From positions 119,215 to 183,214 of the forward strand of contig CABIXM010000001.1 of the NCBI GenBank assembly GCA_902362725.1: a DNA stretch of 64,000 bases. Reading direction: 5' to 3'. This document shows, in pieces, positions 8,144 to 16,687 of this stretch. Numbering within the stretch: the stretch's first letter is position 1; each line of letters opens with the position of its first letter. The translations under genes were made by a program, and so were the position numbers. The notes below the pieces were generated by a model that was not told the DNA's origin, ran no database searches, and saw only the letters and a list, made by a program, of their open reading frames with translations. This stretch comes from Clostridiaceae bacterium. Lineage in GTDB: Bacteria; Bacillota; Clostridia; Lachnospirales; Lachnospiraceae.

Positions 8144-8686
8144 ATGAATCAGTATGCCTGCGCCATTACCGGCCACCGACCAACAAGATTTTGCTTTTGA
8201 TATAATGAGGAAGATCCCCTATGCCAAAAATTAAAAGAATGTCTCCTGGAGCAGTTTCGGATACTTCATGACGAGAAATTTGTCCGTACTTTTTTTGTCG
8301 GCGGTGCTCTTGGTGTGGATATGTGGGCTGGAGAACAGCTGCTGACATTGAGGGCACAAACGGGATACGAAGATATTAAAATTGTCGTTGTAGTTCCCTT
8401 CATCGGTTATGACTCTAAATGGCCGGATCAGAGTAGACATAGATTGAAAAAGCTGATCCAAAACGCAAACGATTCCATTGTTATTTCACATTCTGCGGAT
8501 GTTTCCAGTTATAAAAAAAGGAATTACTATATGGTCGATCATGCAGAGTACCTTATCGGTGTGTTTGATAATCAGAAAAAGCTGCGCTCAGGTACAGCAC
8601 AGACAGTCAACTATGCCTTGCATCAGGGAAAAGTAATCACTCTGATCCATCCAGACACTATGGAGATAACAGCCCCTGCGCCTTAA
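8144..8686 (+). pseudogene. SLOG-family (DprA/YpsA-like) protein gene with in-frame stop
   Basis: Translation from ATG 8144 (RBS AAGGGTGA) gives MNQYACAITGHRPTRFCF, then TGA at 8198-8200, and continues in the same frame through FFVGGALGVDMWAGE to a natural stop at 8686. Both halves belong to the SLOG Rossmann-like family common in Clostridial mobile elements (GHRP motif, then GGALGVDMWA, then DHAEYLIGVFD with SGTAQTV). The frame is intact except for the one stop. Either the gene is inactivated by a point change, or a shortened product starts later, for example at 8315. SLOG proteins bind nucleotide-like ligands; the role in elements is unknown. Confidence 0.75.
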
Positions 8687-8980
8687 CAAATTCACAAAAA
8701 TTTTTCATTAGCATTTCCAACAAAATATTTTCATTGAAGGGGTGCTGTGATATAATAAGATATAAAACTACGCTCAGAACAAATGGTGCCGCTATGAACA
8801 AATATATTGGACAGCAATTTGCTGCTTTAAGATACGAAAAAAATATTTTGGTTGTTGAAGAAACTACATCTGCTGGTGGATGCGGCTCCTTCAACGCGGC
8901 TTCTTCATGTCCTGCGTCAGACTGTCTTTATGACAGTGCGGCGTGGGGCTTTTTTATTGTCTGAAAAGAGGTGATCAAGC
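8687..8980 (+). other. Intergenic leader before the immunity island
   Basis: No convincing gene. A 56-codon frame from ATG 8794 exists but lacks an RBS and shows no recognisable protein. A small hairpin (actgtc / gacagt, about 8920-8937) followed downstream by a T-run near 8950-8955 could be an attenuator before the island. Confidence 0.35.
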
Positions 8981-10363
8981 ATGAGTTTGCCAAAACGCGA
9001 CGGCATAAAAGACCGCTACTATCTGATTCATAAACCGGACACTTCTCCAGAGGTGCTGGCGGAAGCGGATATCTGTATTCAGGATGTGCTGAACGGCACC
9101 GCCCGTGAAAATCACTCCGCCTACCCGACCGTGGTGCGAAACCATAATGGAACGCCCTTCCTTCCGGATCAGCTGCTGGAACGCTATCTGATCAGTCTGC
9201 CACTGAAGGGATTTCCCAACGAGGATGCTGTTTTTCTCTGCGATGCCATGCGGCGGCTGGTGGGCTGGCAAGAGATCTGCTATGAGTTGGAGAAGTACAT
9301 AGAAAAACAGGTGCAGGAACGCTATTTCCTTGTGGGAGAGCGTGAAGATGGCTTTACAGTCTTTCCGCCCTGCACGGTGTTGCCGGAATTGCGCCCGGAG
9401 GATGTGGACGAAGGTCTGTTGCGCTTTGCCTGCTATGTGGCGATCTGCCATACGGTGTATGGGCAGAGTTTTGAATCCCTCACCACTGAACACATCCTTG
9501 GCCTGGTTTCCCAGATTCGTCCTGACATGGTAAAGGAACTGAAAACCAATGGCAGCGGCAAATTGCCGCCTAATATCCAAAAGCGGAAAACAAAGCACCT
9601 GACCGCCTCGGCTAACGACGCTTTCGCCACCATCCGCATTACCGCCAGAGACTGCGGCGAGGGGGCCTGTGAGGAGGCTCTCAGCTATCTGATTGAGATT
9701 TTGGAGCAGCCGGAGTTCCCCCGCAGCTACTCCATCGAGTTTCGCGGACCGGAGAAGATCTACCTGCCCATCCCCGGCCTGCCCAAGAAGGGTGTCCATC
9801 AGCTTTTTGCCTGTGCGGTGCGGTATCCCCGTCTCCATGTCCGGATGGAGAATTATGCTCGGCTGGCCATGCAGGAGGACGAGTGGTACAACAACCTCTC
9901 TGATGAGTCCTGCGCCATGCCTGGCACCTTTGCCGTGTTTGCCCTGGGACTGGAAGGGCCGAAGTGGTGGCGGCTGGTGTGCGATTACCTGGATCGCTGT
10001 GATGACGAGCACTCCTCTTTGCAAGAAAAGTTTATTCACACCTTTTTTAAGAAGTACGGGTTTACTGCTCAGTCCCTGCCGGTGCTGGTCCACGGTGTCC
10101 AGTCCATGCAGAATCTGAAGCCCGCAAAGGAGTTCCGCACCCTGATTGCCAATGAGGAGAGCTTGGATGCTCTGATGGAGATCAAAGGGCATCTGGAATA
10201 TTACCTGCCGGAAGAATCCGGCAATGACAAAAGGGCGCTGGCCTACCTGTGGCGTGATGTGCTCTGGGCCATCTGGGGCACAGCCTCTGAAAACGGCGGC
10301 AGCAAGGTCATCAAGACGGCGCCCAAGGAACTGAAAGAGAAATACCAGCAAGTATTTGCGTAA
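8981..10363 (+). CDS. Island protein, DUF6138-like
   Basis: 460 residues, soluble, no signal peptide. RBS AAAAGAGGTG precedes ATG 8981. Recognisable stretches are ICIQDVLNGTARENHSAYP near the start, the basic LPPNIQKRKTKHLTASAND near the middle, LPIPGLPKKGVHQLFACA, and a C-terminal helical region. The overall look fits DUF6138 family proteins found near immunity genes, but this is recollection, not a search. Helices dominate the second half, suggesting a repeat-like scaffold. It is the first gene of the long same-strand run. Confidence 0.5.
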   Translation: MSLPKRDGIKDRYYLIHKPDTSPEVLAEADICIQDVLNGTARENHSAYPTVVRNHNGTPFLPDQLLERYLISLPLKGFPNEDAVFLCDAMRRLVGWQEICYELEKYIEKQVQERYFLVGEREDGFTVFPPCTVLPELRPEDVDEGLLRFACYVAICHTVYGQSFESLTTEHILGLVSQIRPDMVKELKTNGSGKLPPNIQKRKTKHLTASANDAFATIRITARDCGEGACEEALSYLIEILEQPEFPRSYSIEFRGPEKIYLPIPGLPKKGVHQLFACAVRYPRLHVRMENYARLAMQEDEWYNNLSDESCAMPGTFAVFALGLEGPKWWRLVCDYLDRCDDEHSSLQEKFIHTFFKKYGFTAQSLPVLVHGVQSMQNLKPAKEFRTLIANEESLDALMEIKGHLEYYLPEESGNDKRALAYLWRDVLWAIWGTASENGGSKVIKTAPKELKEKYQQVFA

Positions 10364-10375
10364 GGAGGGCTCTGT

Positions 10376-10654
10376 ATGTGCGAGCACTGCCGAAACATTC
10401 AAACATGGAGAAAATTTGACGCCCCAAAGGACTATCTGGCCTGTATTGCTTACATTCAGCAGTTGGTGTCGGAGGGGGAATTTGAACTGATGCAAGAGGA
10501 ATCCACCTGCCCACTGGAGAAGGTAAAGACAGAGGATGGCTGGGCGGATGAAATCATGGCCCACATGATCCGGTGCAAGCACTGCGGCCAGATCTTCACC
10601 TGTGTGGTCAACACCTGGCGAGGCAGCGGACACTTCAAAAAAGGCAAAGAATGA
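10376..10654 (+). CDS. Small zinc-binding-type protein
   Basis: 92 residues with CEHC at the N-terminus and CKHCGQIF near residue 65, followed by the conserved-looking CVVNTWRGSGHFKKGK end. The two CxxC pairs suggest a structural zinc. RBS AAGGAGGG precedes ATG 10376, 12 bp after the previous stop. The family is not named that I recall, although small proteins with a TWRGxGxF tail occur beside immunity genes. The cytoplasmic C-terminal part of the CbrC-like gene of this island uses a similar CxxC layout. Confidence 0.55.
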   Translation: MCEHCRNIQTWRKFDAPKDYLACIAYIQQLVSEGEFELMQEESTCPLEKVKTEDGWADEIMAHMIRCKHCGQIFTCVVNTWRGSGHFKKGKE

Positions 10655-10672
10655 CACGGAAAAGGCGGTGAA

Positions 10673-11185
10673 ATGATGAATCAGGCAGAAAAAGCAGAGC
10701 TGCTGGAGCAGCTTGAGCAATGGAATAAGAAGGACGAGTATTCCCGGTGTATCCGGGCCATCGAAGCCATCCCGGAACAGGAGCGGGGCTATCTGCTGAC
10801 CGTCAAGCTGAGTCGGGCTTACAGCAATCTGGCGGTGCTGGGAGATCATGGAGAGCATGGGACCGACGGTGAAGTGGACGGGGATCTCATCCGACACGCC
10901 ATTGAGCTGCTGGAGTCCGTCCGCGCCCAGGGTGAGAACGATCCCTACTGGAACGCCCGGATGGGCTATTCCTGCCTGATGGCATACCGTTCCGCCGCCT
11001 CCGCCTATGAATACGCCAAGCACTGGCTGGCCCTGGTCCCGGATGACCCAGCCGCCCAAAAGCTGGTTCGGGACTGCGAGGAATATCTTGAGGAGGAAAA
11101 AGCCTTGGAAATAGATTTGAAAGAACGGGAGGAATTTATTCGGCGGGAAACTCCCGATGATGAAAAGGGGGTTATATATAAATGA
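10673..11185 (+). CDS. TPR-repeat protein
   Basis: 170 residues. The block LEQLEQWNKKDEYSRCIRAI, then LSRAYSNLAVLGDHG, AIELLESVRAQGENDPYWNARMGYSC and AYEYAKHWLALVPDDPAAQKL is a run of TPR-like helices. It is clearly homologous to residues about 809-943 of the giant protein in this island (LEQWNDEDEYTRCIQALNAI, AIEVLESVREEGQDKAEWNMRMAYGY). TPR modules in immunity loci probably give protein-protein contacts. Two adjacent ATGs (10673 and 10676) are possible. The stop overlaps the next start (ATGA). Confidence 0.75.
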   Translation: MMNQAEKAELLEQLEQWNKKDEYSRCIRAIEAIPEQERGYLLTVKLSRAYSNLAVLGDHGEHGTDGEVDGDLIRHAIELLESVRAQGENDPYWNARMGYSCLMAYRSAASAYEYAKHWLALVPDDPAAQKLVRDCEEYLEEEKALEIDLKEREEFIRRETPDDEKGVIYK

Positions 11186-11415
11186 ACAGCGAACAGATCA
11201 CAGTATTTTTGCAAGAGCATTGGTATATTGCCTCGGTGCTCATCGGGGCCGTGATTTTAATTGGAGCGACCCGCAACTGGAACTGGCTCTGCGACCCCAC
11301 TGGTACGCGGGATGCCCACCGCCACAGCAGAGGATACCGGCGGGTGGTGTTCTTTCTGTTGGGTGTTCTCCTGATTGTGGTGAGTATCTGGGGATTTGTG
11401 CTGAAATTGAAATAA
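11182..11415 (+). CDS. Two-helix membrane protein, Imm17-like
   Basis: 77 residues with membrane helices at about residues 14-32 and 54-74. The loop between them carries RNWNWLCDPTG and HRHSRGYRR. Two short helices, an NW motif and a basic segment before helix 2 fit my memory of Immunity protein 17, a membrane immunity family. ATG 11182 overlaps the stop of the TPR gene. The assignment is moderate; another small membrane immunity family would look similar. It probably protects at the inner membrane. Confidence 0.5.
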   Translation: MNSEQITVFLQEHWYIASVLIGAVILIGATRNWNWLCDPTGTRDAHRHSRGYRRVVFFLLGVLLIVVSIWGFVLKLK

Positions 11416-11426
11416 GAGGTATATCT

Positions 11427-11930
11427 ATGAAACTGAATTGTAAACGCATTGATTTTACATATACACCCGGTGAGGAAATCTTCAACTTTCCCGAGGAATC
11501 GGGACTACCCTTTATCTTCGATGTAGAGGAAGAACTGACCGGCGATCCTGCTGTCATGGATGCGGTGGGAGAAATGCTGGATGAGGCGGAGAAATTGGCG
11601 GAGAAGGCCAAAGCCGCCATCAAAGCGGCGCTGGCAGACGAGGACAGCCGCTACCATAGCGTTGTGACATTTTTCATGGAGTTCCATCGGGACGATGTAG
11701 GCCCGGATATTGTGGCGGAACTTTTTCCGGGAACCGACCCAGCCAAACTGTCCTTTGCTGAGATGGTTGACTTTTTGAAGCTCAAGCGGTTCGGCAGTCT
11801 GGTGGATAGCGAGATGAACCAGCAAGTTTTCATTCTGGATCTGTCCTTTAACCCGGAGATTACCGACGAACTGATGGTAATCTACTTTGATTTGAACAAG
11901 GAGATTTTCTGTATCACACATGAGAGCTGA
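11427..11930 (+). CDS. DUF2004-like protein, probable immunity family
   Basis: 167 residues from ATG 11427 (RBS AAGAGGT), 11 bp after the previous stop. The central segment has HSVVTFFMEFHRDDVGPD and the C-terminus ends ITDELMVIYFDLNKEIFCITHES, the ending I associate with DUF2004 proteins. No signal or membrane segment is present. The length is usual for the family. Function is unknown; the island context suggests an immunity role. Confidence 0.5.
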   Translation: MKLNCKRIDFTYTPGEEIFNFPEESGLPFIFDVEEELTGDPAVMDAVGEMLDEAEKLAEKAKAAIKAALADEDSRYHSVVTFFMEFHRDDVGPDIVAELFPGTDPAKLSFAEMVDFLKLKRFGSLVDSEMNQQVFILDLSFNPEITDELMVIYFDLNKEIFCITHES

Positions 11931-11966
11931 GCGTGACTGACATACACGAGGAAAGGAGCAATCCCT

Positions 11967-12293
11967 ATGAAAGCATTTGACCCCAATTACAAGCTGCTGG
12001 ACGAGATGTATCAGGACGATTACTATCCTGCTTTTCTGGTGGACAAGGTAAAGGACGAGCTTCAGAAGGTCATCGCCCTGCTGGAGAGTGGCGAAACCGA
12101 CACCGAAGTGGTGCAGGAAACGCTGGACGAGGCGGTCTGCGGCATCAATGATCTCCAGGAGGAGTTTGACGAGAACGACAGCGAGATCGAAACGGTGGCG
12201 CGGGAATGTATTGCGGCAACCGTGGCCTACATTCTGGAGTGGTTTGGCATCCCCATTGACACCGAGGAGGCCATCCGGGAACGGGACTGGTGA
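11967..12293 (+). CDS. DUF5713 family protein
   Basis: 108 residues. The segments MYQDDYYPAFLVDKVKDELQ, INDLQEEFDENDSEIETVARE and the ending TEEAIRERDW match the DUF5713 pattern closely. It is a small acidic, helical, cytoplasmic protein. RBS GAAAGGAG precedes ATG 11967. DUF5713 genes are often found among immunity-type genes; no activity is established. Confidence 0.75.
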   Translation: MKAFDPNYKLLDEMYQDDYYPAFLVDKVKDELQKVIALLESGETDTEVVQETLDEAVCGINDLQEEFDENDSEIETVARECIAATVAYILEWFGIPIDTEEAIRERDW

Positions 12294-12298
12294 ACCCT

Positions 12299-12513
12299 AT
12301 GGCAGAAAAAGAACTGGCCCTTTGTGATGAGTGCGGAAGCCTGTTTTTCAAAGGCTCCTCACAGATGATGGGGCTGTGCCAGAATGTGCCCATGTTCTCT
12401 ATGGCTACCCGAATTGTGACCATCATTTTCAGGATGGCCGGTGTGTGAACTGCTATTGGGACGGCTCAAAGAGTGTGTACATCAAGAAACAGAATCAACA
12501 GGAGGAAACTGAT
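12299..12513 (+). pseudogene. Frameshifted small zinc-ribbon gene
   Basis: Translation from ATG 12299 gives MAEKELALCDECGSLFFKGSS and MMGLC, then loses sense. The +1 frame continues with PECAHVLYGYPNCDHHF and GRCVNCYWDGS, clearly the rest of the same protein. A single missing C in the run near 12371-12374 (ctgtgcc instead of ctgtgccc) explains the break. Corrected, the protein has three CxxC-type pairs and runs without a stop into the DUF4241 frame. It may be a fusion in relatives or simply an overlapping gene. A sequencing error is possible. Confidence 0.6.
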
Positions 12514-13245
12514 ATGCCTACAACTGAATGGCTGAACAAATACGAAGCAATCAAGGATAAATTGACCTGTAAAGATGACTTGGAGGCCCATTTCACAGAG
12601 AAAGTGATTGGGAACATGGCGGTGGATGTGCTGGACATCGGCACCGTCCATTTCCCCAGCGGGCAGATTTTCGCCTGTGATCCGCTGGTGGAACTGGAGG
12701 ACACTCTGCCGTTCCTTCAAACGATCCCCGCCGGAACTTATCCCGTAAAAATCTGCGTGGTGCCCAGCGAACAATACGGCGACCGCTATGCCTGCGTCAA
12801 GGTGGAGGTTTCTCAGGAAAAGCCTGTCCGCTATGAGCTGGGCATGGTGGGCAACGAGGATCTGGACGAGGAACTGGGAGAGGACGAGTATTTTGGCTTT
12901 GGCGTAGACGCCGGGATGGGCTGTGTCGCGGACATCCAGACCCAGGCGGCCTTCAAGGCATACTGGGCCAAGCGTTTAGAAGAAGACCCGGACATCGACC
13001 CCTACAACGACCTGTTCTGCGATCTTCTGGAAGAAAACGCCAAAGCCTACCCCAAATATCAGGGGGACTGCGGCGACTGGCTCAACTGGACAGTGCCGGG
13101 CACGGACTGCAACCTGCCCATCTTTGCCTCCGGCTGGGGGGATGGTTACTATCCTGTCTACTTCGGGTATGACGCCAAGGGCAAAATCTGCGCCGTGTAT
13201 GTGCGGTTCATTGACATTGAAGCCAGTTATCGAGAGCAGGATTAA
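12514..13245 (+). CDS. DUF4241 domain protein
   Basis: 243 residues from ATG 12514, preceded by GGAGGAAA at 12501-12508. Recognisable features are HFPSGQIFACDPLVEL (about residues 47-62), TIPAGTYPVKICVV, the glycine/aspartate turn YFGFGVDAGMGCVAD, and the ending NLPIFASGWGDGYYPVYFGYD. These are the hallmarks of DUF4241, a cytoplasmic family present in toxin-immunity neighbourhoods. The frame is open upstream through the broken zinc-ribbon gene, so a longer fused protein may exist in relatives. Confidence 0.8.
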   Translation: MPTTEWLNKYEAIKDKLTCKDDLEAHFTEKVIGNMAVDVLDIGTVHFPSGQIFACDPLVELEDTLPFLQTIPAGTYPVKICVVPSEQYGDRYACVKVEVSQEKPVRYELGMVGNEDLDEELGEDEYFGFGVDAGMGCVADIQTQAAFKAYWAKRLEEDPDIDPYNDLFCDLLEENAKAYPKYQGDCGDWLNWTVPGTDCNLPIFASGWGDGYYPVYFGYDAKGKICAVYVRFIDIEASYREQD

Positions 13246-13272
13246 AAATGTGACAGAACAAAGGAGAACACT

Positions 13273-13713
13273 ATGAAAGACCTTTGCCAATACGGAAACC
13301 GGCCGGAGGACGAATGGGAAATCTTGCCTTGGATACCTGACCCGCGTCCGCCCTTCAAAATCTGGGTGAAGCCGGAGCAGATTGCGCCATTCTTTCTCAT
13401 TCCCCACCACCCCTATGCGCTCTCCCTTCTGCTGAAAATCAACAATGGATTCCGGACGGAAGTATTCCGTCGGCTGGGACTGACTGGAAGCAGCGGAGAC
13501 TGGGAGCGGCTGGTCCGGGGCGTGATCCAGGAGTTCGAGGAAAATAACAGCGGCGTGGATCTGTTTCACTTCGACTCTGACGAGGATGTGTTCTGCGTGT
13601 ACTCCCAATACATCGACGATTTGATGCTGCTGTCCAAAATGATCCGGGCGGCCTGTGACAATGAAAAAACGATGGGGATGTATCTGAACATGAGCGAGGT
13701 TGCGAAAGCATGA
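13273..13713 (+). CDS. Imm51-like immunity protein
   Basis: 146 residues, soluble. The C-terminal half has SSGDWERLVRGVIQEF, then FDSDEDVFCVYSQ and LLSKMIRAACDNEKTM, which is the pattern I associate with Immunity protein 51 (a short alpha/beta fold). RBS AAAGGAG precedes ATG 13273 and the stop overlaps the next start (ATGA). Assignment is from motif memory. The N-terminal 40 residues (proline and tryptophan rich) do not fit a named domain. Confidence 0.5.
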   Translation: MKDLCQYGNRPEDEWEILPWIPDPRPPFKIWVKPEQIAPFFLIPHHPYALSLLLKINNGFRTEVFRRLGLTGSSGDWERLVRGVIQEFEENNSGVDLFHFDSDEDVFCVYSQYIDDLMLLSKMIRAACDNEKTMGMYLNMSEVAKA

Positions 13714-13973
13714 AAGATTTGACTACTCAAACAGGGATTATAGTAAAATGCAGTAAAACGGCCATTGAATTTTTCCAAAATGCTCAATCAGTGGATTTCT
13801 TCTCTGCACTGGAAATTCCGAAGGAATTCCAAGACATAGCGGTTGAGTTTTATGATTTGATTATGGAAAACGATCATCTCGCGGCCTTGCTGGGCTGTCG
13901 CGGCAATTATGATATTGCAATACAGATAGATGAGGTAACCGGCACCATGACGGGGTGGCATTGGTTCAAATGA
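13710..13973 (+). CDS. Small hypothetical protein
   Basis: 87 residues, start overlapping the previous stop (ATGA). It has no membrane segment and no cysteine motif. The end ITGTMTGWHWFK-like segment (DEVTGTMTGWHWFK) is tryptophan-rich. I do not recognise the family. It is more AT-rich than its neighbours. Tight coupling to the Imm51-like gene suggests a shared role. Confidence 0.55.
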   Translation: MKDLTTQTGIIVKCSKTAIEFFQNAQSVDFFSALEIPKEFQDIAVEFYDLIMENDHLAALLGCRGNYDIAIQIDEVTGTMTGWHWFK

Positions 13974-13983
13974 GGGAAATGGA

Positions 13984-14283
13984 ATGATGGAGTACATCAA
14001 GCTTTTTTGGGAGGACGCACCGGAGGGAGAACCGTCGGTGATCCTCTATGAAGTGGATACAGAAAATGAGCGGCTGGCCCTCCACTCCATTGACATCTTT
14101 GCAGATGGCCGCACCCGCAATATCCCTGACCTTTACGACGGCGCCATCGAGATCACGCCGATCCCCACCGTGGAGGAATTGAACGCCCATGTCTGGGGTG
14201 AGGAGTTCCACGCCTGCGTCATAGAGCAGGCGGAATTTGAGGCCGCCTGGGAAAGCCACACCTATGATGGAGCGTTAAAGTAG
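13984..14283 (+). CDS. DUF6881 domain protein
   Basis: 99 residues. YIKLFWEDAPEGEPSVILYEVD, then SIDIFADGRTRN and ITPIPTVEELNA match the DUF6881 layout: a small beta-rich fold with a conserved IPxxEE motif. It starts 11 bp after the preceding stop with GAGGGAAATGGA as RBS region. DUF6881 proteins are frequent in immunity clusters; no biochemical activity is known. Confidence 0.65.
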   Translation: MMEYIKLFWEDAPEGEPSVILYEVDTENERLALHSIDIFADGRTRNIPDLYDGAIEITPIPTVEELNAHVWGEEFHACVIEQAEFEAAWESHTYDGALK

Positions 14284-14298
14284 CCAGGAGGAGACACT

Positions 14299-15249
14299 AT
14301 GAACAAACCTATAAAAGCCAAAAATCTGCCGTTGTTCTCCATCATTGACCTGGACCAGCTGCGCCGGGAAAAACATCTGGAGGGCACAGAAGTGACAGAC
14401 TTTTTCACGGCAAGGGATGGAAAAGTCTATCTTCTCATGGAACAGCCGTCCGAAACACAGGGTAAGGACTGGCTCAGCACTCCTTCCACCTATACCGCAG
14501 TGGAAATCCAGCTGGATTGGGCGGAACAGCGGGTGCTGGAAACGACGCTGTTTCCTCTTGGCCTCTTGAAGTTCCAGTTTCATTATTTGCGGCCCGCAGG
14601 TGATCACTTCCTCCTGCTGGGGGCAAGATGCGCCTATCGGGAAAACGGCCCCGACCAGAACGCCTGGATCGTCAGCCGGGACGGAGCTGTGCTGTCCCGT
14701 TTCTGCCTGGGGGATGGCATTCAAGACTGTGTGGTAAAAAAAGATGGCACCATCATTACCAGCTACTTTGACGAAGGTGTATTTGGTAATTACGGTTGGG
14801 ATGAACCTCTGGGTGCTTGCGGCCTGATTGCATGGACATCGGAGGGAACTCCTCTCTGGAAGAATGAGAACTATTCCATCTATGACTGCTACGCCATCAG
14901 CCTGGACGAAGAAGAAAACCTGTGGTTTTATTATTACGATGAATTCCGGCTGGTGCGGACGAACTTCAAAGAGGACTTTGTATTTGAACTGCCAATCGAA
15001 GGAAGCGGAGCTTTTTCTGTTGCCCCGTCCGGCAATACCTTCCTGTTTCAAGGCGGATACCAGCAACGGGATAAATTCTACTTCCTTACCGCTCATGGTG
15101 ATCACCTTGGGAAAAAACAGGAGGCTATTCCCACCTGTGACGGAAACAAGGTCGCTGTGGAGCAGTGCAGCCTGCTTCGCAGCCGGATGTTGTTCCTTGG
15201 AAAAGATGGTGTGCTTTATGGAGGTATTTGGGGGAGCGATGGCCAATGA
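14299..15249 (+). CDS. Beta-propeller-like hypothetical protein
   Basis: 316 residues from ATG 14299 with GGAGGAG as RBS. The sequence alternates short beta strands and Gly/Asp turns (FFTARDGKVYLLME, AWIVSRDGAVLSRF, CVVKKDGTIITSYFDEGVFGNYGWD, AISLDEEENLWFYYYDEFRLV, FSVAPSGNTFLFQGG), about six or seven blades, with no signal peptide. This suggests a cytoplasmic beta-propeller. I know of no named family. The stop overlaps the next ATG. Confidence 0.6.
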   Translation: MNKPIKAKNLPLFSIIDLDQLRREKHLEGTEVTDFFTARDGKVYLLMEQPSETQGKDWLSTPSTYTAVEIQLDWAEQRVLETTLFPLGLLKFQFHYLRPAGDHFLLLGARCAYRENGPDQNAWIVSRDGAVLSRFCLGDGIQDCVVKKDGTIITSYFDEGVFGNYGWDEPLGACGLIAWTSEGTPLWKNENYSIYDCYAISLDEEENLWFYYYDEFRLVRTNFKEDFVFELPIEGSGAFSVAPSGNTFLFQGGYQQRDKFYFLTAHGDHLGKKQEAIPTCDGNKVAVEQCSLLRSRMLFLGKDGVLYGGIWGSDGQ

Positions 15250-15656
15250 AACAGTCTGATATTTATACCGAGGCTCTGACCTGTCTGCGCTCCATCCTTC
15301 TGGCAGACCATCCAGAGTTCCAAAACTGGATCGGCTGGCTGGAGCGGGACATTCAGGACTGGAACCAGCAGCGGGAGGTTGCCCACCATCTTCGGGCATA
15401 CGGAGGTATGGGCTCGTTCAACGACCTGCCCAGTATGCGTGGAAATCACGACTATATTTTCGGCTTTCTCAAGTCCGTGTGCTATGCCTTCGGCCATCTT
15501 TATGGCAAACGGGAAGGCATTTCTCCGGAGGCATTGATGGAGGAGTGCCTGCACGATGTAGAGCAGGCAGCCTATCACCCCCATAAGGCACTGAACCAAG
15601 CCATTGCCCAGCACTTGATGCAGGGCGATTTACAGGAAAACCTGGATAGGCTGTAG
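15246..15656 (+). CDS. DUF6966-like protein
   Basis: 136 residues from ATG 15246, which overlaps the previous stop. It is helical, with HHLRAYGGMGSFNDLPSMRGN near residues 48-68, a GGMGSFND motif I associate with DUF6966. No membrane or metal motif is evident. A longer in-frame reading from 15165 exists but would deeply overlap the upstream gene. Function is unknown. Confidence 0.5.
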   Translation: MKQSDIYTEALTCLRSILLADHPEFQNWIGWLERDIQDWNQQREVAHHLRAYGGMGSFNDLPSMRGNHDYIFGFLKSVCYAFGHLYGKREGISPEALMEECLHDVEQAAYHPHKALNQAIAQHLMQGDLQENLDRL

Positions 15657-15667
15657 GAGGACTTGTT

Positions 15668-16645
15668 ATGAACGAAAGACTATTCCGCACCCAATTCAAT
15701 CAAATGGATACAACCGAGAAGCAGACGCTGATGGAAAGCCTGGCTGCCCGTTATGATATGACCTTTCTCGGTCTACATACTTTTGACCGCTGGGGCCAGA
15801 GCTGCACCACCGGCATATTCGAAAAAGATGGCCGGAAGTTTGTCTTTGTTCCCGGCGATACCGTCACCCTGGGCTGGGAGCAGTTTGCCGTGGGACTGAA
15901 TCAGGAGAGCCGGGAGGAATTGGAGTATCTGTTCCGGGAATGGGAAATGGAACCGCAGAACCCGGAGGAGATGATCCGGGAAAGCATGGCTCCCGTCCGG
16001 CAAGCGGCCATTGGCCCCATGCTGGTGGGCCGGGAGCTGGAGGAACTCTGCTGGGAGTCAGTCAAGATGGACGATCCCAGGCTGACCGCCCACCCTGACT
16101 GGCTGAAGGAGTTCCGTGACTTTGCCTGGAGTGACAGCAGCAGTCTTACCTTGCACCAGTCGGCCCGCATAGAACGGACGGAAGATGGATTTCAGACCTG
16201 GATCTATAACCGCACAGACTACGATGAACTTCTTACCGGGCTGGAAAAGCAGGGGCTTTCGCTGCCCACAGCAGATGAGTGGGCCTACCTGTGCGGCGGT
16301 GGTTGCCAAACCTTGTTCCCCTGGGGAGATGGGCTGGACTACTCCATGCGCCTGCGCTGGTTTGAGGACATGGATGAGGACGAGAACAGGTCCTACGACA
16401 TGGAGGAACCCAATTTCTTCGGCCTGTCCATCGCCTACGATCCCTATATGCGGGAAGTGGTGCAGGCTGATAGGCTTACCACCTGCGGTGGTGACGGCGG
16501 GTGCAATATCTGCGGCGGGCTGGGTCCATTTCTCGGTTTCCTACCCTGTTCGCCCCACTGTAAGCCGGAAGTGCAGGAGGACAATGAACTAAACGGAGAT
16601 TATGACTTTTATCGGCCTATCATTCGGCTGGAGAACTATGATTGA
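15668..16645 (+). CDS. SUMF1/formylglycine-generating-enzyme-like protein
   Basis: 325 residues. The C-terminal part has LSLPTADEWAYLCGGGCQTLFPWGDG (about residues 198-222), the signature start of the FGE-sulfatase/EgtB fold, then FFGLSIAYDPYMREVV and CGGDGGCNICGGLGPFLGF. True FGE enzymes use two specific cysteines near the C-terminus; I cannot confirm them, and the Cys-rich cluster here differs. A catalytic role is therefore uncertain and a ligand- or protein-binding variant of the fold is as likely. RBS GTAGGAGGA precedes ATG 15668. Confidence 0.6.
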   Translation: MNERLFRTQFNQMDTTEKQTLMESLAARYDMTFLGLHTFDRWGQSCTTGIFEKDGRKFVFVPGDTVTLGWEQFAVGLNQESREELEYLFREWEMEPQNPEEMIRESMAPVRQAAIGPMLVGRELEELCWESVKMDDPRLTAHPDWLKEFRDFAWSDSSSLTLHQSARIERTEDGFQTWIYNRTDYDELLTGLEKQGLSLPTADEWAYLCGGGCQTLFPWGDGLDYSMRLRWFEDMDEDENRSYDMEEPNFFGLSIAYDPYMREVVQADRLTTCGGDGGCNICGGLGPFLGFLPCSPHCKPEVQEDNELNGDYDFYRPIIRLENYD

Positions 16646-16687
16646 CAATAGAAGCTTCATACAAAATAAAGAAAGAGAGGTGCCGAC

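Noticed and set aside
8794..8964. 56-codon frame before the immunity island
   Set aside because: No RBS and low-complexity end overlapping a hairpin and T-run; treated as leader.
8975..11059. Long minus-strand open frame (694 codons) opposite the first island genes
   Set aside because: It is antisense to well-supported genes with good RBS and recognisable families; GC-rich codon bias of the sense genes creates such frames.
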